Notes under the pieces: generated by a model | The model's input: the letters and a program-made list of their open reading frames with translations, nothing else | The model's database searches: none | Told to the model about the DNA's origin: nothing | Shown here: piece after piece, positions 21,532-30,610 of the stretch | How positions within the stretch are numbered: position 1 is the first letter of the stretch | Layout of the letters: every line of letters begins with the position of its first letter | Position numbers and translations under genes: made by a program | From: Chloroflexi bacterium UBA4730 | GTDB taxonomy: Bacteria; Chloroflexota; Limnocylindria; P2-11E | DNA length: 30,610 nt | Assembly: GCA_002404155.1 (NCBI GenBank) | Contig: DHJC01000088.1 | Coordinates: 42,441-73,050, forward strand | Direction of reading: 5' to 3'

Positions 21532-22808
21532 TACACGCGGGCCAGGGCGCGCAGCTCCGCGGCGAGATCCGCCGGCACATCGGCCTCGACGTCGATGCCG
21601 CGCTCGGAGTACTCCTCGCGCCTGAGCGCGCCGCGCTCGCGGATGCGCTGCAGCATCGCGCCGCCGCGGTCGTACGGTAGCGTGAGCCGGATCGCGGTCC
21701 AGCTCGTGCGTGCCGCCTCACCGAGCCGGTGGCGAAGCACGTCGATCCCCTCGCCGGTACGACCGGACACGACGACCGCGCGCGGGAACTCCGCTCCGAG
21801 CGCCTCCCTGAGCGCGTCACCTTCCGGGCCGCTCAGCGCGTCGGCCTTGTTCAGCACCAGCAGTTGCGGACGAGCGGCCAGCTCGAGCGACGCGAGGGTG
21901 TCCTTCACGACGCGCATCCGCTCGTGGAGATTCCGATGCGACACGTCGGCCACGTGGACGAGGAGATCGGCGTCTGCGAGCTCTTCCAGCGTCGCGCGGA
22001 ACGCGGCTACGAGCGTCGGCGGCAGCTTGTTCACGAAGCCGACCGTGTCCGACAGCAGGACGTTGACGCCTTTCGCGACCTCGGCGCGCCGCGTGGTCGG
22101 GTCGAGGGTCGCGAAGGGCTGATCCGCCACGAGGACGTCGGCTCCAGACAGCGCGTTGAGCAGCGTGGACTTCCCCGCGTTCGTGTAGCCGACCAGAGCC
22201 GCGAGGAACAGCCCCTCCTTCGCGCGCGAACGCCGCGAGCGCTCGCGCTGCGCCGCGACGGTCGCGAGACGCTCCTTGAGATCCTGGATCCGCCGGCGAA
22301 TTACCTGGCGATCGCTCTCGAGCTTCGACTCGCCGGGACCGCGGGTGTTGATGCCACCGCCGAGCCGCGACATCTCGCGGCCCACGCCGGCGAGCCGCGG
22401 CATCCGGTACTCCATCTGCGCGAGCTCGACCTGGAGCTGCCCTTCTCGTGACCGGGCGTGGCGGGCGAAGATGTCGAGGATCACGGCGGAGCGATCGATG
22501 ACGCGCGCGTCGAGCAGCTCCTCGAGGTTCTTCTGCTGCCTCGGCGACAGCTCGTCGTCGAAGACCACCAGGTCCGCGCCGATGCGGGCTCGCTCGACCG
22601 CCAGCTCCTCCGCCTTGCCTTTCCCCACCCACGTATTCGGGTCAGGCGTGCGACGATGCTGGGTCGCGCGGCCGACGACGCTTGCCCCGGCGGCGACCAC
22701 GAGCGTCGCGAGCTCGTCGAGCGAGTCCTCGGCCTCGAGCGCGTTCCCCTGCGTTTCGAGCGCGACGAGATACGCGCGCTCGGCAGGCACAGCGGTCTCG
22801 AAGGTCAT
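21531..22808 (-). CDS. hflX: GTPase HflX
   Basis: A 425-residue ribosome-associated GTPase that splits stalled ribosomes under stress. The N-terminal domain has NTWVGKGKAEEL and FDDELSPRQQKNLEE (about 58-96). The HflX signature GGGINTRGPGESKLE follows at 150-164. The G domain has G1 GYTNAGKSTLLNAL (207-220), G3 SDTVGFVNKLPPTLVAAF and G4 LNKAD. The C-terminal ~50 residues form a small alpha/beta end. A coiled-coil-like basic linker (RRRIQDLKERLATVAAQRERSRRSR) joins the signature and the G domain. The ATG start overlaps dapF as ATGA. Placement after miaA, as in E. coli (miaA-hfq-hflX), supports the call; hfq is absent here and dapF stands between. Confidence 0.96.
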   Translation of the reverse strand: MTFETAVPAERAYLVALETQGNALEAEDSLDELATLVVAAGASVVGRATQHRRTPDPNTWVGKGKAEELAVERARIGADLVVFDDELSPRQQKNLEELLDARVIDRSAVILDIFARHARSREGQLQVELAQMEYRMPRLAGVGREMSRLGGGINTRGPGESKLESDRQVIRRRIQDLKERLATVAAQRERSRRSRAKEGLFLAALVGYTNAGKSTLLNALSGADVLVADQPFATLDPTTRRAEVAKGVNVLLSDTVGFVNKLPPTLVAAFRATLEELADADLLVHVADVSHRNLHERMRVVKDTLASLELAARPQLLVLNKADALSGPEGDALREALGAEFPRAVVVSGRTGEGIDVLRHRLGEAARTSWTAIRLTLPYDRGGAMLQRIRERGALRREEYSERGIDVEADVPADLAAELRALARV

Positions 22809-23539
22809 GATTCTCCCGTGAAGACGTACTCGGCTGGGCCGGCAAGCTCGTAGCGAGCGCCGCGCGGCCGGACGACGAGTGTGCCACCTGGCAGCCGCAC
22901 CCGGACCGTATCGCTCGTCACATCGCCGCGCGCGATCGCGGCGGCGACCGCGGCACACGAGCCGGTGCCGCAGGCGAGGGTCTCCCCCACTCCGCGCTCG
23001 TGGACCCGCAGCGCCAGCTCGCCCGCGCCGCGCGGCGTCACCGCGCCGACGTTCGCCGGGCCGGCGACCGCCGTCGACGCGACCGCGAGCGCGACGAGGT
23101 CTTCACGCGCAGGATCGTCGACGAAGATCATCACGTTCGGGTTGCCGACCCGCACGGTCCGTGCATCCCGGCCGTCGATCCGGAGCACGTCGCCGAGCTG
23201 CGGTGCCGCGAGCTCGATGCCGATGCCCTCGGGGTCACGCCAGGCGCGCACTATCCCGCTCGCGGTGTCGAGCTCCAGCCCGGAGCCACCTTCGCGATCA
23301 AGTACGTACCGTGCGACGCAGCGTGAACCATTCCCGCACGCGTCGGCGATCGACCCGTCGGCGTTGTGGATGACGAGCGGCCAGCGCCGGCCATCGGGCA
23401 CTCCGATGACGAGGATGCCGTCCGCCCCGATGCCCGTCCGCCGGTCGCACAGCGCGCGGGCCCGTGCGCGATCGATCTCGACCGGTCCATCGATAACGAT
23501 GAAGTCGTTGCCGCAGCCGTGCATCTTCGTGAACTTCAT
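22805..23539 (-). CDS. dapF: Diaminopimelate epimerase
   Basis: A 244-residue PLP-independent racemase that converts LL- to meso-diaminopimelate for lysine and peptidoglycan. The N-terminus FTKMHGCGNDFIVIDG is diagnostic. The two catalytic cysteines are in DACGNGSRCVARYV and ETLACGTGSCAAVAAAI. Other conserved parts are GADGILVIG, NADGSIADACGN and VGNPNVMIFVDD. It is about 30 residues shorter than the E. coli enzyme, mainly in surface loops, with all core motifs present. The ATG overlaps miaA as ATGA, and its end overlaps hflX as ATGA. It links this operon to lysC, hom and asd elsewhere in the window. Confidence 0.95.
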   Translation of the reverse strand: MKFTKMHGCGNDFIVIDGPVEIDRARARALCDRRTGIGADGILVIGVPDGRRWPLVIHNADGSIADACGNGSRCVARYVLDREGGSGLELDTASGIVRAWRDPEGIGIELAAPQLGDVLRIDGRDARTVRVGNPNVMIFVDDPAREDLVALAVASTAVAGPANVGAVTPRGAGELALRVHERGVGETLACGTGSCAAVAAAIARGDVTSDTVRVRLPGGTLVVRPRGARYELAGPAEYVFTGES

Positions 23540-24423
23540 GCGGCCACCGCGTCGATGAGCGCCAGCGGATCCGCCGCCGTCGGGTCGATCCAGCGGACGT
23601 CCGGATCACGCCTGAACCAAGTCAGCTGGCGCCGCGAGTACGCCCGCACATCCTTCGCAGTCGCCGCGATCGCGGCTTCGAGCGTCAGCTCATCGCGCAG
23701 ATGGGCGGCCCAGTGGACGTAGCCGTGGCCACTCATGCTCGGCAGTCCGGGGTCGAGGCCCCGCTCGACCAAGCGCCGAGTCTCGGCAAGGACTCCGTCA
23801 TCGACCATCCGGCGCACGCGCGCTCCGATCCGCGCATCGAGCCACGCGCGCGGCGGGTCGAGACCGATACGCGGGCAGTCGATCTTCGCGTCGCGCTCCG
23901 CGGGCACGCGGCCCGCGAGGAGCGCGACCTCCAGATACCGCACCACCCGGCGGACATTCCGCGGATCGACGCGTTCGGCCGCGGCCGGATCGATGCGCGC
24001 GAGCTCGCGATGCAGAGCCGGGCCGCCCTCGAGCTCCGCGCGCGCTTCGAGCATCGCGCGCAGCGCGGGATCGGTCGGCGCCGCATCGAGCGCGAGACCG
24101 TCGAGGAGCGCCCGTACATACAGGCCCGTGCCGCCGACCAGATACGCGGTCAGTCCCCGTGACGCGATATCCGCGAGCGCCGCTCGGGCATCGCGCTGGT
24201 AGCGCGCCGCGTCGTACAGCTCGCCCGGGTCGACCAGGTCGATGCAGTGGTGACGGACCGCGCGCTGCGCGGCGAGCGACGGCTTAGCCGTCCCGATATC
24301 CATGCCGCGGTACACCTGGCGCGAGTCAGCCGAGACGATCTCCCCCCCGGCCCGCTCCGCAGCACGCAGCGCGAGCGCGCTCTTGCCCGACGCGGTCGGA
24401 CCGACGATGGCGATGACGTTCAT
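23536..24423 (-). CDS. miaA: tRNA dimethylallyltransferase
   Basis: A 295-residue prenyltransferase that adds dimethylallyl to A37 of tRNAs reading UNN codons. The P-loop is VGPTASGKSALAL (residues 7-19). DSRQVYRGMDIGTAKPS follows, then HHCIDLVDPGELYDAARYQRDA, the family segment YLVGGTGLYVRALLDGL, and RNVRRVVRYLEVALL. The C-terminal tRNA-binding section has YSRRQLTWFRRDPDVRWID. Length and motif order are typical. ATG start, overlapping DUF4129 as ATGA. The associated miaB gene is not in the window. Confidence 0.96.
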   Translation of the reverse strand: MNVIAIVGPTASGKSALALRAAERAGGEIVSADSRQVYRGMDIGTAKPSLAAQRAVRHHCIDLVDPGELYDAARYQRDARAALADIASRGLTAYLVGGTGLYVRALLDGLALDAAPTDPALRAMLEARAELEGGPALHRELARIDPAAAERVDPRNVRRVVRYLEVALLAGRVPAERDAKIDCPRIGLDPPRAWLDARIGARVRRMVDDGVLAETRRLVERGLDPGLPSMSGHGYVHWAAHLRDELTLEAAIAATAKDVRAYSRRQLTWFRRDPDVRWIDPTAADPLALIDAVAA

Positions 24424-25757
24424 GGTGTGCCGTCGATCGCCGCGAGTGCGCGACGCGCCGCGGCGACGGTGGCTGCATCAGGATCGCGCTCGCCGTAGCG
24501 GAGGTCCTCGAACGCTCGCACGAGGACGCCCGCAGCCTCGTGACGAGGGGCCACCGCGACCGCGCGGTGGTGGTGCTCCGAAGGCGTCTCGCCCGCGGCG
24601 CGCCAGGCGACACCGCTCGCGTCGCCGCGCGCAAGGTACCGCCAATAGAGGACCCGCAGGGCGCCTGCGGGGGTGCCATCGTCGCGCGGCGCTCCCGGCC
24701 GGCGTGTGCGGCGCGGGAGCAGCCCGGCAAGGAACGCGCCGAAGCCCTCGCCCGCCGACGACTCGCGATCGAGCGTCGCGCCCTCGGGGATGGACTGCCG
24801 CCGCTCGCGGGCCATGCGCTCGACGAGGATCGCGACCACCAGCAGTGCGACGACGGCGATCACGATCTCGACGGCGCCCACGACGAACGGCCGGGTCGCT
24901 TCGATCTGCCGCAGGGCCTCGGCCTCTTCCTCGGGGCTCAGCGGCGGCGCGAATTGCCTGAGCTGCGGGAAGCTCCCGCCGTGGAACAGCGACTGGATGA
25001 CGTTCACGAAGAACTCGGCGACGTACCCCATCGCGAGGAGCACCCCGTACAGCAGGTCGCCGATGATCGGCGCGACCGTCTCCCCCGCCTGCCGCAGGAG
25101 GTCGCCGGTGAACGGGGCGCAGATCGCGCCGATGACCGAGAGGATCGCGAGCAGGATCGCCGTGCCCGACGCGGTCGTTCGGCCGGTGTCACCGTGCGCC
25201 TCGCGACCGGCGAGTGCCAGCTCCTCCGCGGATCGGGCGAGCGACAACGCGATGCCCGTCGCCGCGACCGCGGCCAGACCCGCGATCGTCAGGCCCGTTC
25301 GGTCAATCGCTCCCGGAAGCACCGCGACGACCGCCATCGCCCCGATCGCCGCGAAGCCGCCGTTGCGGGCATCGGCCCAGCGCACCAGCGACCGCGCGAC
25401 CGTGAGGTTGCGCCAGATGAACGCCTCGCCGAGGATCCCGAACAGCACGAGGCGCGTCAGGATCATGATCCCATCGGGGTGCGCCGGCGCGTAGGAGACG
25501 CCGAGCGCGGCGGCCGCGACCATCGCGCCAAGCGCGATCGCGGTGTTCTGGCGATCCGCTCGCGCGTCTCGCAACACGCTCGCGAGGACGATGCCCACAC
25601 CGGTGAGCGCGAGCATGAGCGTCACGATCGGCATCGGGCGGTCGCCGCTCGTCACGACCTGCGCGGCGGCCAAGATCCCCGCGAACAGCACGGCCTCGAT
25701 GAGGCTCCGGCCGACGAGGAGCGTCGCGATCGTGGTCTGCGCGCTAGCCCGCCGCAC
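24420..25757 (-). CDS. Membrane protein with C-terminal DUF4129-like domain
   Basis: A 445-residue multi-pass membrane protein. About nine hydrophobic segments occur: six to seven in the first 230 residues, others near 240-265 (LLYGVLLAMGYVAEFFVNVI) and one near 310-330 (AVEIVIAVVALLVVAILVERM). The last ~110 residues are cytosolic and match the DUF4129 pattern (ALRVLYWRYLARGDASG, GETPSEHHHRAV, AFEDLRYGERD). In other bacteria DUF4129 follows a TgpA-type transglutaminase next to MoxR and DUF58; that transglutaminase gene is missing here. The GTG start at 25757 lies 14 nt inside DUF58. The biochemical role is not known; a part in assembling surface or stress-related membrane complexes is inferred from the neighbours. 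Confidence 0.8.
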   Translation of the reverse strand: MRRASAQTTIATLLVGRSLIEAVLFAGILAAAQVVTSGDRPMPIVTLMLALTGVGIVLASVLRDARADRQNTAIALGAMVAAAALGVSYAPAHPDGIMILTRLVLFGILGEAFIWRNLTVARSLVRWADARNGGFAAIGAMAVVAVLPGAIDRTGLTIAGLAAVAATGIALSLARSAEELALAGREAHGDTGRTTASGTAILLAILSVIGAICAPFTGDLLRQAGETVAPIIGDLLYGVLLAMGYVAEFFVNVIQSLFHGGSFPQLRQFAPPLSPEEEAEALRQIEATRPFVVGAVEIVIAVVALLVVAILVERMARERRQSIPEGATLDRESSAGEGFGAFLAGLLPRRTRRPGAPRDDGTPAGALRVLYWRYLARGDASGVAWRAAGETPSEHHHRAVAVAPRHEAAGVLVRAFEDLRYGERDPDAATVAAARRALAAIDGTP

Positions 25758-26954
25758 GGCGCGCTCCGATCCGCAGAGTGTCCACGGTGATGTCGGCCGA
25801 GCGCAGCCGCTGGCGTACCGCGGCGTCGGGCTCGTCGATCGACACGGCAAGGATCCGGTGATGCGCGCGCCGGAGCGCGAGGAGCGCGCCGGCGAGGTGC
25901 GGCCCCAGCACTGGCGTCACGCACACCAGCGTCGCACCCCACGGAAGCCGCCCACGCTCTCGGAGGAAGACCGCCTCCGGCGAATGCGACGCGTACGGAC
26001 CGAGGCGCGCGAGGATCTCGAGGCTGCGCGTGAGCGGGCGCGGGCCGCGGCCGAGCGCGGAACGTGGCCGCTCGTGGGTCACGTTGTCGATGCCGTTCGT
26101 GACGAGGCCGACCTGTCGCCCGGCGTCGGCAGCGAGCCGGATGAGCTCCGCGGTCGCCGAGATGACGACCTCGGCCGCGTCGGGGTCGGCCTGGATCCAA
26201 TACTGGTCGTACGTCGCGACGTTCAAGAGGAAGACCGCGTCGAGGCTCGTCGCCGGCTCGTAGACCTTCGTCTGCAGACCACCCAGGCGGGCGGACGCCT
26301 TCCAGTGGATCTCCTTGCGCGGATCTCCGCTCCGGTGCTCGCGTACGCCACGGAAGCGCAGCGGATCCGGCAGCAGACCGCGCTTCGTCGCGGTCTCGGC
26401 GAGCGGCCGGAGTGACGGCCGATGGCGATCGGCGGCGCTCAGCGGCATCGGGTACACGACGATCGACGGGTGCGGGTCGATCGCACCCTCAACGTGGGTG
26501 AAGCCGAGCCAGTCGCCGCTCCGCAGCTGGATCGGGCCGAGCTCGTAGGCGCCGCGCTGCGGCGCGCGCAGGGTGAACGCGAGCGTCACGCGCTCGTGGG
26601 CTCGCGGCGCGAAGCCGGCCCCGACCGAGCCGCGCGGCATGCCTGGGGTCGCCGGCTCGGGATCGATGCCTTCCGGCAGCGCAAGGCGCACCTCGAGCCA
26701 CGGCATCGGCAGTGGCTTGCGGTTCGCGATAACGAGCCGCGCGGTGAACATGTCGCCTGCGACCATTCGCGAGGGCACCAGCTCGACGGTCGCGTCCACA
26801 CCGCGCAGGGCCGTGCGCGACGTGAAGAACGACACCGCCCAGCCCGCGAGCGCCGCAGCCGCAGCCACGAGCACGACGGGTTCGCGCGTGATCGCTGCGG
26901 CCACGATGAGCACGAGGGCGATCGGCCAGGGGAACAGCCCGGTGCGCTGGACGG

Positions 26955-26958
<4 letters not shown>
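25744..26958 (-). CDS. DUF58 domain protein
   Basis: A 404-residue protein. Two hydrophobic segments occur at about 10-45 (FPWPIALVLIVAAAIT and VVLVAAAAALAGWAVSFF). A beta-sandwich region follows to about residue 190 (GDMFTARLVIANRKPLPMPWLEV). Then comes the DUF58 signature DPRKEIHWKASARLGGLQTKVYEP near residue 220. A von Willebrand A-like end has VFLLNVATYDQYW and GRQVGLVTNG. DUF58 proteins are regularly encoded after a MoxR ATPase, which is thought to remodel or load them. ATG start, overlapping moxR as ATGA. Intact; the function of the family is poorly known. Confidence 0.92.
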
Positions 26959-27914
<956 letters not shown>

Positions 27915-27917
27915 TCT

Positions 27918-27932
27918 CTGGCCTTCGGCCAG
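27918..27932. repeat. Hairpin just before the moxR start
   Basis: The arms are CTGGCC (27918-27923) and GGCCAG (27927-27932) around a 3-nt loop. On the minus strand the hairpin ends 3 nt before the TTG start. No T-tract is seen, so it is more likely to affect initiation than termination. The 97-nt gap 27915-28011 shows no convincing -10/-35 pair. Confidence 0.45.
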
Positions 27933-28011
27933 GAGACACGCTGACGGCTGGTCGACTCACTCGTCGCGGCGACGCCGCTCCTCGCTCGGCCCATGCTGAA
28001 GGTGCTCAAGA

Positions 28012-28917
28012 TCACGTGGCCGGGGAGGCGCTGTGCGACGAGACCGATCGCCCGCCGCCCGCGCGGATCGCGCCGGCGGTCGCGAGGGCGAGGGCGAGCG
28101 AGATGAACGCCGCGAGCCCGTGCAGACCGAGCTGCACGGGATCGACCACCTTCAGCGCGAACGGGCTGAACGCGCGCTCGACGAAAAAGATGAGCGCGAG
28201 CGCGAGCAGGAGTCGCAGCGCGAAGCTGCCGCCGTGCACGGCGCGGGTCGCGACCGTGAGGATGACGACGGCGAAGAGGTACACCCGCCAGCCGGACGAG
28301 TCACCCGCCAGGCCCCAGTCGCGCCCGCCCGGGATGAAGCCCGCGACGGCGCCGTCGGCGACGAAGAGCGCCGCCAGCAGCAACGAGAGAACGCCAAGCA
28401 GCAGCGCCGAGCCGTCGGACCGCACACCGACGGCGGTCGCGGTCGGCTCGGCCACGGCCGGCGCGGGCGTGGGCGCGTTCCACGCTGCGGCGGGAGCGCC
28501 CGGCCCCGCGGAATCGAGGGAGAACATCGCGTCCATGTCCGCGGGAAGGATGCTGTGCCCGAGCCGCCAGACCCGCACGGCCCCGACGAGGATGATCAGC
28601 TCGACGATCGCGGTCGCGAAGTGGACGACGACGGACTCGATCGGCTTCGGTCCGAGGATGAACGCGGTGAGCGGCCGCTCGACGATGAAGAACGCCGACA
28701 GCGCGATGCGGCCGAGCAAGGTCCGCTCGCTCCCGCGGGCGACGGCAAGGGCCATGAGCAGGTTCGCGAACGCAAACACGAAGGAGGTCCAACCGACGCC
28801 CTTGTATTCGTCGAAGAGCGGCTGATTCGCGTAGTTGTGGTCCAGGACGCCGTCGACGACGAACAGGACGGTCGCCAGAAGCATGAGGATGACGACCGGG
28901 CGCATGGCGCGAGCCAT
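28012..28917 (-). CDS. Eight-span membrane protein made of two similar four-span halves
   Basis: A 301-residue protein not matched to a named family. It has eight predicted spans: four in residues 6-118, then an Ala/Pro-rich linker (about 125-168), then four in 170-284. The halves are similar. LFVVDGVLDH (18-27) pairs with LFVADGAVAGF (184-194). AFFIVERPLTAF (75-86) pairs with IFFVERAFSPF (243-253). The offset between matching positions is a constant 166-167 residues, as expected for a tandem gene duplication. The ATG shares one base with the stop of the PHP gene (TGATG). It ends the rny-ymdB-PHP transcription unit. The function is unknown; transport or a scaffolding role are both possible. 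Confidence 0.78.
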   Translation of the reverse strand: MARAMRPVVILMLLATVLFVVDGVLDHNYANQPLFDEYKGVGWTSFVFAFANLLMALAVARGSERTLLGRIALSAFFIVERPLTAFILGPKPIESVVVHFATAIVELIILVGAVRVWRLGHSILPADMDAMFSLDSAGPGAPAAAWNAPTPAPAVAEPTATAVGVRSDGSALLLGVLSLLLAALFVADGAVAGFIPGGRDWGLAGDSSGWRVYLFAVVILTVATRAVHGGSFALRLLLALALIFFVERAFSPFALKVVDPVQLGLHGLAAFISLALALATAGAIRAGGGRSVSSHSASPAT

Positions 28918-29792
28918 CAGCTCTCCCCTTCCACCGAGACCGCCGCCATGGTAGCCGCGGCGTTCGGCCGCCGGCGGGCTTCGAGGGCTCCGATCGTTTC
29001 GGGTGGCACGAAGACGCCACCGAGGGGCGCGCCGTGCTCGCCACGACCGTGGAAGTCGCTGCCACCGGTCGGCACCAGCCCGTAGCGGCCGGCCAGCGAC
29101 AGACACGTGGCGGTCATGGCCGGAGGATGCGAGCCGTAGTAGGCCTCGATCCCGACGAGACCGGCGGCGGCGATGAGGGGCATGAGCTCCTCGAGACCGA
29201 CGACGGTGAACGGGTGCGCGAGCGAGGGCACGCCGCCGTGCGCGACGACGAGCTGCACCGCTTCGAGCGGCGTGAGCCCGACGCGCGACACGTACGCGGG
29301 CGCGTCCTTCGCGATGATGGTGTCGAAGGCGCTGTCGTATGTCGCGACGTGGCCCGCCTCGAACAGCGCCTGCGCGACGTGCGGCCTCCCGAGGGAGCCG
29401 CCCTGGGCGATCTCCTTGACCCGCGCGAGCGAGATCGGATGGCCGAGCGCGTTCAGCTTCTCGACCATGAGCTCGATGCGTCGTCCGCGGTTCTCGCGCA
29501 GCCAGCAGAGCCGCTCCTCGAGGGCCGCGTCGGCCGGGTCGAGGAAGTAGCCGAGGATGTGGACGTCGCCCCACGCTGACTCGGTGTTGAGCTCGGTCGA
29601 CGGGATGATGCGGACCCCGAGGCGGTCGCCCGCCGCGATGGCCTCGGCCGCGCCGGCGAGCGTGTCATGGTCGGCGAGGGCCTGGATCCGTACGCCGCGC
29701 CGCGCCGCGCGCTCGACCAGGTCCGCCGGCTCCAGCGCACCATCGGAGCGAAGCGAGTGCGTGTGGAGGTCGATCGCGTAGCCCAGGCTCAT
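28917..29792 (-). CDS. PHP-domain phosphoesterase (3',5'-nucleoside bisphosphate phosphatase / RNase AM-like)
   Basis: A 291-residue polymerase-and-histidinol-phosphatase (PHP) protein. Motif 1 is AIDLHTHSLRSDGAL (residues 6-20). Then come LADHDTLAGA, IIPSTELNTE, VHILGYFLD, GRPHVAQAL, the late metal site SLAHPF and GGSDFHGRG. The set fits the TrpH/YciV group. Members remove the 3'-phosphate of pAp-type nucleotides or trim 5' ends of RNA. Lying right after ymdB and rny it may act in RNA or nucleotide turnover; that is inference from position and family. ATG start, overlapping ymdB as ATGA. Confidence 0.9.
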   Translation of the reverse strand: MSLGYAIDLHTHSLRSDGALEPADLVERAARRGVRIQALADHDTLAGAAEAIAAGDRLGVRIIPSTELNTESAWGDVHILGYFLDPADAALEERLCWLRENRGRRIELMVEKLNALGHPISLARVKEIAQGGSLGRPHVAQALFEAGHVATYDSAFDTIIAKDAPAYVSRVGLTPLEAVQLVVAHGGVPSLAHPFTVVGLEELMPLIAAAGLVGIEAYYGSHPPAMTATCLSLAGRYGLVPTGGSDFHGRGEHGAPLGGVFVPPETIGALEARRRPNAAATMAAVSVEGES

Positions 29793-30562
29793 GCCGGGTG
29801 CATCCGATCCACGCGCTCGATCGAGCGCGCTTTCCCAGTCGCGTCATCCGCATCGATGAGGACGCTGCCGAACACAACCTGGCCGTCAGCCACCTCGAAG
29901 CGCTTGGGGAGTCCCGTCCGGAACCGATCGACAATGACCGCGGTGCGCATCCCGAGGATCGAATCGCGTGGCCCGACCATGCCGGTGTCGCAGACCAGGG
30001 CCGTGCCGTTCGGGAGGACCCGCGCGTCCGCCGTCGGGACGTGGGTGTGACTGCCGACGACCGCGGTGACGCGCCCGTCCAGGTGCCAACCCATCGCGAG
30101 CTTCTCGCTCGTCGCTTCGGCGTGCCAGTCCAAGATGGTCACGGTTGGAGCGTGGACATCACGCGACGCCAACAGCTCATCCATCGCGCGGAACGGATCG
30201 TCGGCCGGTGCCATGAATGTCCTCCCGATCGCGTTGGCGACGAGGACGCCCTTCGCCACGAGCGCTCCGCGGCCGGGATTATTCGGCGGCAGATTGATCG
30301 GCCGCAGGACGAAGTCGAGGCTCTCGATCTCGTTCACGAACTGGCGCTGATCCCACACGTGGTTGCCGGTCGTGACCACGTCGGCACCGCTGGCCTGGAG
30401 CTCGCGCGCGATCTCGGCGGTCAGCCCGGCCCCGCCCGCGGCGTTCTCACCGTTCACGATCGCGAGATCGACCCGGAGCTCGTCGCGCAGCTCCAGGAGC
30501 AGGGCCGCGACGGCGTCGCGGCCGGGACGGCCGACGACGTCACCGACGAAGAGGATGCGCAT
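29789..30562 (-). CDS. ymdB: YmdB-type metallophosphoesterase
   Basis: A 257-residue binuclear-metal phosphoesterase of the YmdB (TIGR00282) family; in Bacillus subtilis the enzyme hydrolyses 2',3'-cAMP-type substrates and affects biofilm and motility decisions. Motifs are LFVGDVVGRPGRDAV (4-18), VNGENAAGGAGLT (37-49), TTGNHVWDQRQF, LDWHAEATSEK and VGSHTHVPTADARVL, which together supply the Asp, Glu, Asn and His ligands. Length is typical. It follows rny with a 5-nt gap, an order conserved widely (rny-ymdB), which supports both calls. Confidence 0.95.
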   Translation of the reverse strand: MRILFVGDVVGRPGRDAVAALLLELRDELRVDLAIVNGENAAGGAGLTAEIARELQASGADVVTTGNHVWDQRQFVNEIESLDFVLRPINLPPNNPGRGALVAKGVLVANAIGRTFMAPADDPFRAMDELLASRDVHAPTVTILDWHAEATSEKLAMGWHLDGRVTAVVGSHTHVPTADARVLPNGTALVCDTGMVGPRDSILGMRTAVIVDRFRTGLPKRFEVADGQVVFGSVLIDADDATGKARSIERVDRMHPA

Positions 30563-30567
30563 CGGCG

Positions 30568-30610
30568 CTATTTCGCGTAGTCGACTGCGCGCGTCTCCCG
30601 GATGACCGTG
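30568..30610 (-). CDS. rny: Ribonuclease Y, last 13 codons
   Basis: Only the 3' end is in the window. The minus strand reads TVIRETRAVDYAK and then a stop at 30570-30568. This matches the conserved RNase Y C-terminus (V-T-V-I-R-E-T-R-A-V-x-Y-A-K). RNase Y is the membrane-anchored endoribonuclease that starts mRNA decay in many bacteria. ymdB starts 5 nt downstream. The call rests on a short but very characteristic sequence plus the usual gene order. Confidence 0.88.
   Translation of the reverse strand, partial: TVIRETRAVDYAK

Overview
The window is a densely packed, very GC-rich (roughly 70%) bacterial chromosome segment. GTG and TTG starts are frequent, and most neighbouring genes overlap by 1-14 nt. 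The gene content (pnp, RNase J, RNase Y, YmdB, FtsK, a RodZ-like protein, family-4 uracil-DNA glycosylase, an archaeal-type Asd, MoxR/DUF58/DUF4129) and the codon bias fit a Chloroflexota-like lineage, perhaps an uncultured soil or freshwater class. That assignment is inference from style and content, not from a marker-gene comparison. No rRNA, tRNA or CRISPR was found, and no gene-free stretch exceeds about 200 bases.

Layout. (1) Bases 1-12307, plus strand: one uninterrupted run of twelve genes: pnp (3' part), a ChbG/YdjC deacetylase-like gene, a methyltransferase, a family-4 UDG, rnj, ftsK, a RodZ-like gene, pgsA, pncC (CinA C-domain), a second methyltransferase, hom and lysC. Neighbours overlap or lie within 15 nt, so co-transcription is likely. 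It joins RNA decay, chromosome partition, envelope and lipid functions, and the aspartate pathway. (2) 12356-15980: a leftward internally duplicated small protein, then rightward asd, an MFS transporter and a CYTH-domain protein. (3) 15996-18043: an accessory patch. The 5' part of a class III cyclase gene is cut off at base 16384 and abuts a leftward cassette of an endonuclease VII-type HNH protein, a tyrosine recombinase and the first 25 codons of a zinc-motif protein. (4) 18137-20317: a leftward MarR-GNAT fusion and glutaredoxin-like gene, divergent from a two-domain sulfurtransferase. (5) 20314-27914, minus strand: a seven-gene overlapping operon, transcribed moxR, DUF58, DUF4129, miaA, dapF, hflX, MFS. 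(6) 28012-30610, minus strand: rny (last codons only), ymdB, a PHP phosphoesterase and a duplicated 8-TM membrane protein.

How the genes fit together. Three RNA-decay enzymes (PNPase, RNase J, RNase Y) lie within 30 kb, with YmdB and a PHP phosphoesterase next to RNase Y. lysC, hom, asd and dapF cover four steps of the lysine/threonine/diaminopimelate pathways. The moxR operon probably combines an AAA+ chaperone/membrane module with translation-related genes (miaA, hflX).

The most interesting pattern concerns transcription starts. Outside operon interiors, six genes between 12.9 and 19.5 kb show an nAnnnT hexamer exactly 6 nt before a GTG start. In three of them a TTG-like -35 element lies exactly 17 nt further upstream. 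This geometry puts the transcription start on the start codon, so leaderless mRNAs appear to be the rule for operon-leading genes here. In one case two such elements face each other inside a 15-bp divergent gap. Other notable points are a MarR-GNAT gene without a usable canonical start, a 13-bp perfect hairpin inside pncC, a Cys-to-His change at a presumed Fe-S ligand of the UDG, and two internally duplicated unknown proteins.
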